A stretch of 5,587 nt of DNA, from NCBI GenBank assembly GCA_030836605.1, contig JAUPMC010000112.1:1-5587 (forward strand). Direction: 5' to 3'. Each line of letters begins with the position of its first letter. Position 1 is the first letter of the stretch. This DNA comes from Thermoplasmatota archaeon. Its GTDB lineage: Archaea; Thermoplasmatota; Thermoplasmata; UBA10834. This document shows positions 4,487 to 5,587 of this stretch, piece by piece. Made by a program: the position numbers and the translations under genes. The notes under the pieces are model-generated. The model was given only the letters and a program-made list of their open reading frames with translations, was not told the origin of the DNA and did not search any database.

Positions 4487-5497
4487 TCAGAGGAGTCTCG
4501 GGACGAGCTCGGTGAGCCTGTTCGCGTATCCCCACTCGTTGTCGTACCACGAGAGGACCTTGCCGAAGTTGCCCTTGCCGCCTATGACCATGGTCGAGAG
4601 CGAGTCGATGATGCTCGAGTGCGTGTTGCCGACTATGTCCGAGGACACGATCGGGTCGACGCAGTACTCCATGATGCCCTTCATCGGGCCCTCGGCGGCC
4701 TGCCTCAGGGCGTTGTTGATGACCTCTGGCGTCATCTCGCTCCTCGTCGTGAAGCTGAGGTCCGTGATGGACCCGACCGGCGTCGGCACCCTGAGCGCGA
4801 ACCCGTTCATCCTGCCCTTGAGCGCGGGGATGACCTCGCCTATGGCCTTCGCGGCGCCCGTGGACGTGGGTATGATGGACAGCGCCGCGGCCCTCGCCCT
4901 CCTTGGGTCCTTGTGGGGCGTGTCTATCAGCCTCTGGTCGCCTGTGTACGCGTGGATCGTGGTCATCATGCCCTTCTCGATGCCGAACTGGTCGTTGATG
5001 ACCTTGGCCGGCGGCGCGAGGCTGCCGGTCGTGCACGACGCCATCGATATGATGTTGTGCTTCGCCTTGTCGTACATGTCGAAGTTGACGCCGAGGACGA
5101 CTGTGATGTCCGGCTCCTTCGCCGGCGCGGATATAACGACCTTGCGCGCCCCCGCGGCCAGGTGCTTCGCGGCCTTCTCCCTCTCGGTGAACAGCCCGGT
5201 GGACTCTATGACGACGTCCGCGCCGAGCTTGCCCCAGGGTATCTCCGCCGGGTCCTTGCACTGGGTGACCTCGAACCTGTGAGGCCCGACCCTCACACCC
5301 GTCCCGTCGGGCTTGCACTCCATGTCCAGCTTGCCGTAGACCGAGTCGTACTTGAGCAGGTAGGCGAGCGAGTCGACAGGCACGATGTCGTTCACCGCGA
5401 CGATCTCGAAGTCCTTCCCGAGGCGCTTGCTCTCGAGCGCGGCCCTGTAGACGTTCCTTCCTATCCTTCCGAATCCGTTGACCCCGATCCTGATCAC
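4487..5497 (-). CDS. gap: Class I (bacterial-type) glyceraldehyde-3-phosphate dehydrogenase
   Basis: This 336-residue enzyme is full length. It interconverts glyceraldehyde 3-phosphate and 1,3-bisphosphoglycerate with NAD(P) in the cytoplasm, in glycolysis or gluconeogenesis. The Rossmann motif GVNGFGRIGR is at 5-14; Asp37 in VAVNDI is the acidic residue expected of an NAD-preferring enzyme. The catalytic Cys155 lies in SMASCTTGS, the general base is His182, the S-loop has TGDQRLIDTPHKD (185-197), and the C-terminus has WYDNEWGYANR (317-327). These motifs mark class I, not the class II enzyme of most archaea. The usual SNASCTTN is changed: Met152 and Gly158 replace two asparagines. The start is a GTG at 5497 at the exact family N-terminus; only a weak GGGGA lies upstream. 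A TATA box at 5540-5531 gives a leader of roughly 13 bases. The small Cys gene follows 54 bases downstream. Transfer from bacteria at some time is likely, though codon use now matches the neighbours. Confidence 0.97.
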   Translation of the reverse strand: MIRIGVNGFGRIGRNVYRAALESKRLGKDFEIVAVNDIVPVDSLAYLLKYDSVYGKLDMECKPDGTGVRVGPHRFEVTQCKDPAEIPWGKLGADVVIESTGLFTEREKAAKHLAAGARKVVISAPAKEPDITVVLGVNFDMYDKAKHNIISMASCTTGSLAPPAKVINDQFGIEKGMMTTIHAYTGDQRLIDTPHKDPRRARAAALSIIPTSTGAAKAIGEVIPALKGRMNGFALRVPTPVGSITDLSFTTRSEMTPEVINNALRQAAEGPMKGIMEYCVDPIVSSDIVGNTHSSIIDSLSTMVIGGKGNFGKVLSWYDNEWGYANRLTELVPRLL

Positions 5498-5530
5498 GCT
5501 TGTCCCCGTCTCAGCTAAGGTGGACGCCCC

Positions 5531-5540
5531 TTAAAAATAT
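5531..5540 (-). promoter_or_regulatory. TATA box of gap
   Basis: ATATTTTTAA on the minus strand, centred about 38 bases before the GTG start at 5497. It predicts a transcription start near 5510 and a short leader. It is the only AT-rich island in the right-hand 90 bases. Beyond it (5545-5587) I see no gene, only GC-rich sequence cut by the window edge. Confidence 0.65.
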
Positions 5541-5587
5541 GTCCAATCTACTAGGCCGTCCCGAGGGTTGGCGTGGCCCCGCCAGGG

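Noticed and set aside
4313..5518. 401-codon open frame on the plus strand opposite gap
   Set aside because: It is the antisense shadow of a complete GAPDH with all catalytic motifs, and its translation is low-complexity Arg/Asp/Val.
5507..5540. Imperfect inverted repeat AAGG...CCTT near the predicted gap transcription start
   Set aside because: Only four bases pair cleanly at each end; too weak to call an operator.
5569..5584. TGGCG...CGCCA inverted repeat at the right edge
   Set aside because: Five pairs in GC-rich DNA are expected by chance, and the window edge cuts off the context.

Overview
The window is a GC-rich piece of an archaeal chromosome, most likely from the euryarchaeal side and plausibly an uncultured Thermoplasmatota lineage. 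The reasons are: a VAT/Cdc48-type double AAA+ ATPase; a fused two-repeat (alpha2-type) tRNA splicing endonuclease, as in Archaeoglobus, haloarchaea and Thermoplasma; archaeal TATA-box promoters; and heavy use of AGG (Arg) and ATA (Ile) codons despite the high GC. The lineage assignment is an inference. There is no mobile element, CRISPR array, rRNA or tRNA that I can support, and no gene-free stretch longer than about 190 bases.

Layout. On the minus strand, transcribed from about 3073 towards position 1, are a small heat-shock protein (hsp20), the Cdc48 unfoldase (cdc48), and the first 77 codons of a predicted archaeal HTH regulator (COG1395-like) that runs off the left edge. The gaps are 85 and 31 bases with no visible internal promoter, so this looks like one protein-quality-control operon: Hsp20 holds unfolded proteins, Cdc48 unfolds them, and Cdc48 ends in a C-terminal Hb-Y-X tripeptide (Met-Tyr-Arg) of the kind that docks on the 20S proteasome. 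The hsp20 leader is short and is predicted to fold into a hairpin whose 3' arm includes the first two bases of the Shine-Dalgarno sequence.

Divergent from hsp20, on the plus strand, is endA (tRNA splicing endonuclease), apparently leaderless. It ends back-to-back with a convergent 52-codon Cys-containing minus-strand gene of unknown function, the two stop codons forming TGATCA. Upstream of that small gene, also on the minus strand, is a class I (bacterial-type) glyceraldehyde-3-phosphate dehydrogenase, with its own TATA box near the right edge.

Nothing here is a clearly new multi-gene system. The points most worth a second look are the hsp20 leader hairpin (a possible RNA thermometer), the operon linking chaperone, unfoldase and putative regulator, the class I GAPDH with unusual residues around its catalytic Cys, a sharply bounded 30-base identical tract shared by the D1 and D2 ATPase domains of cdc48, and the small Cys protein.
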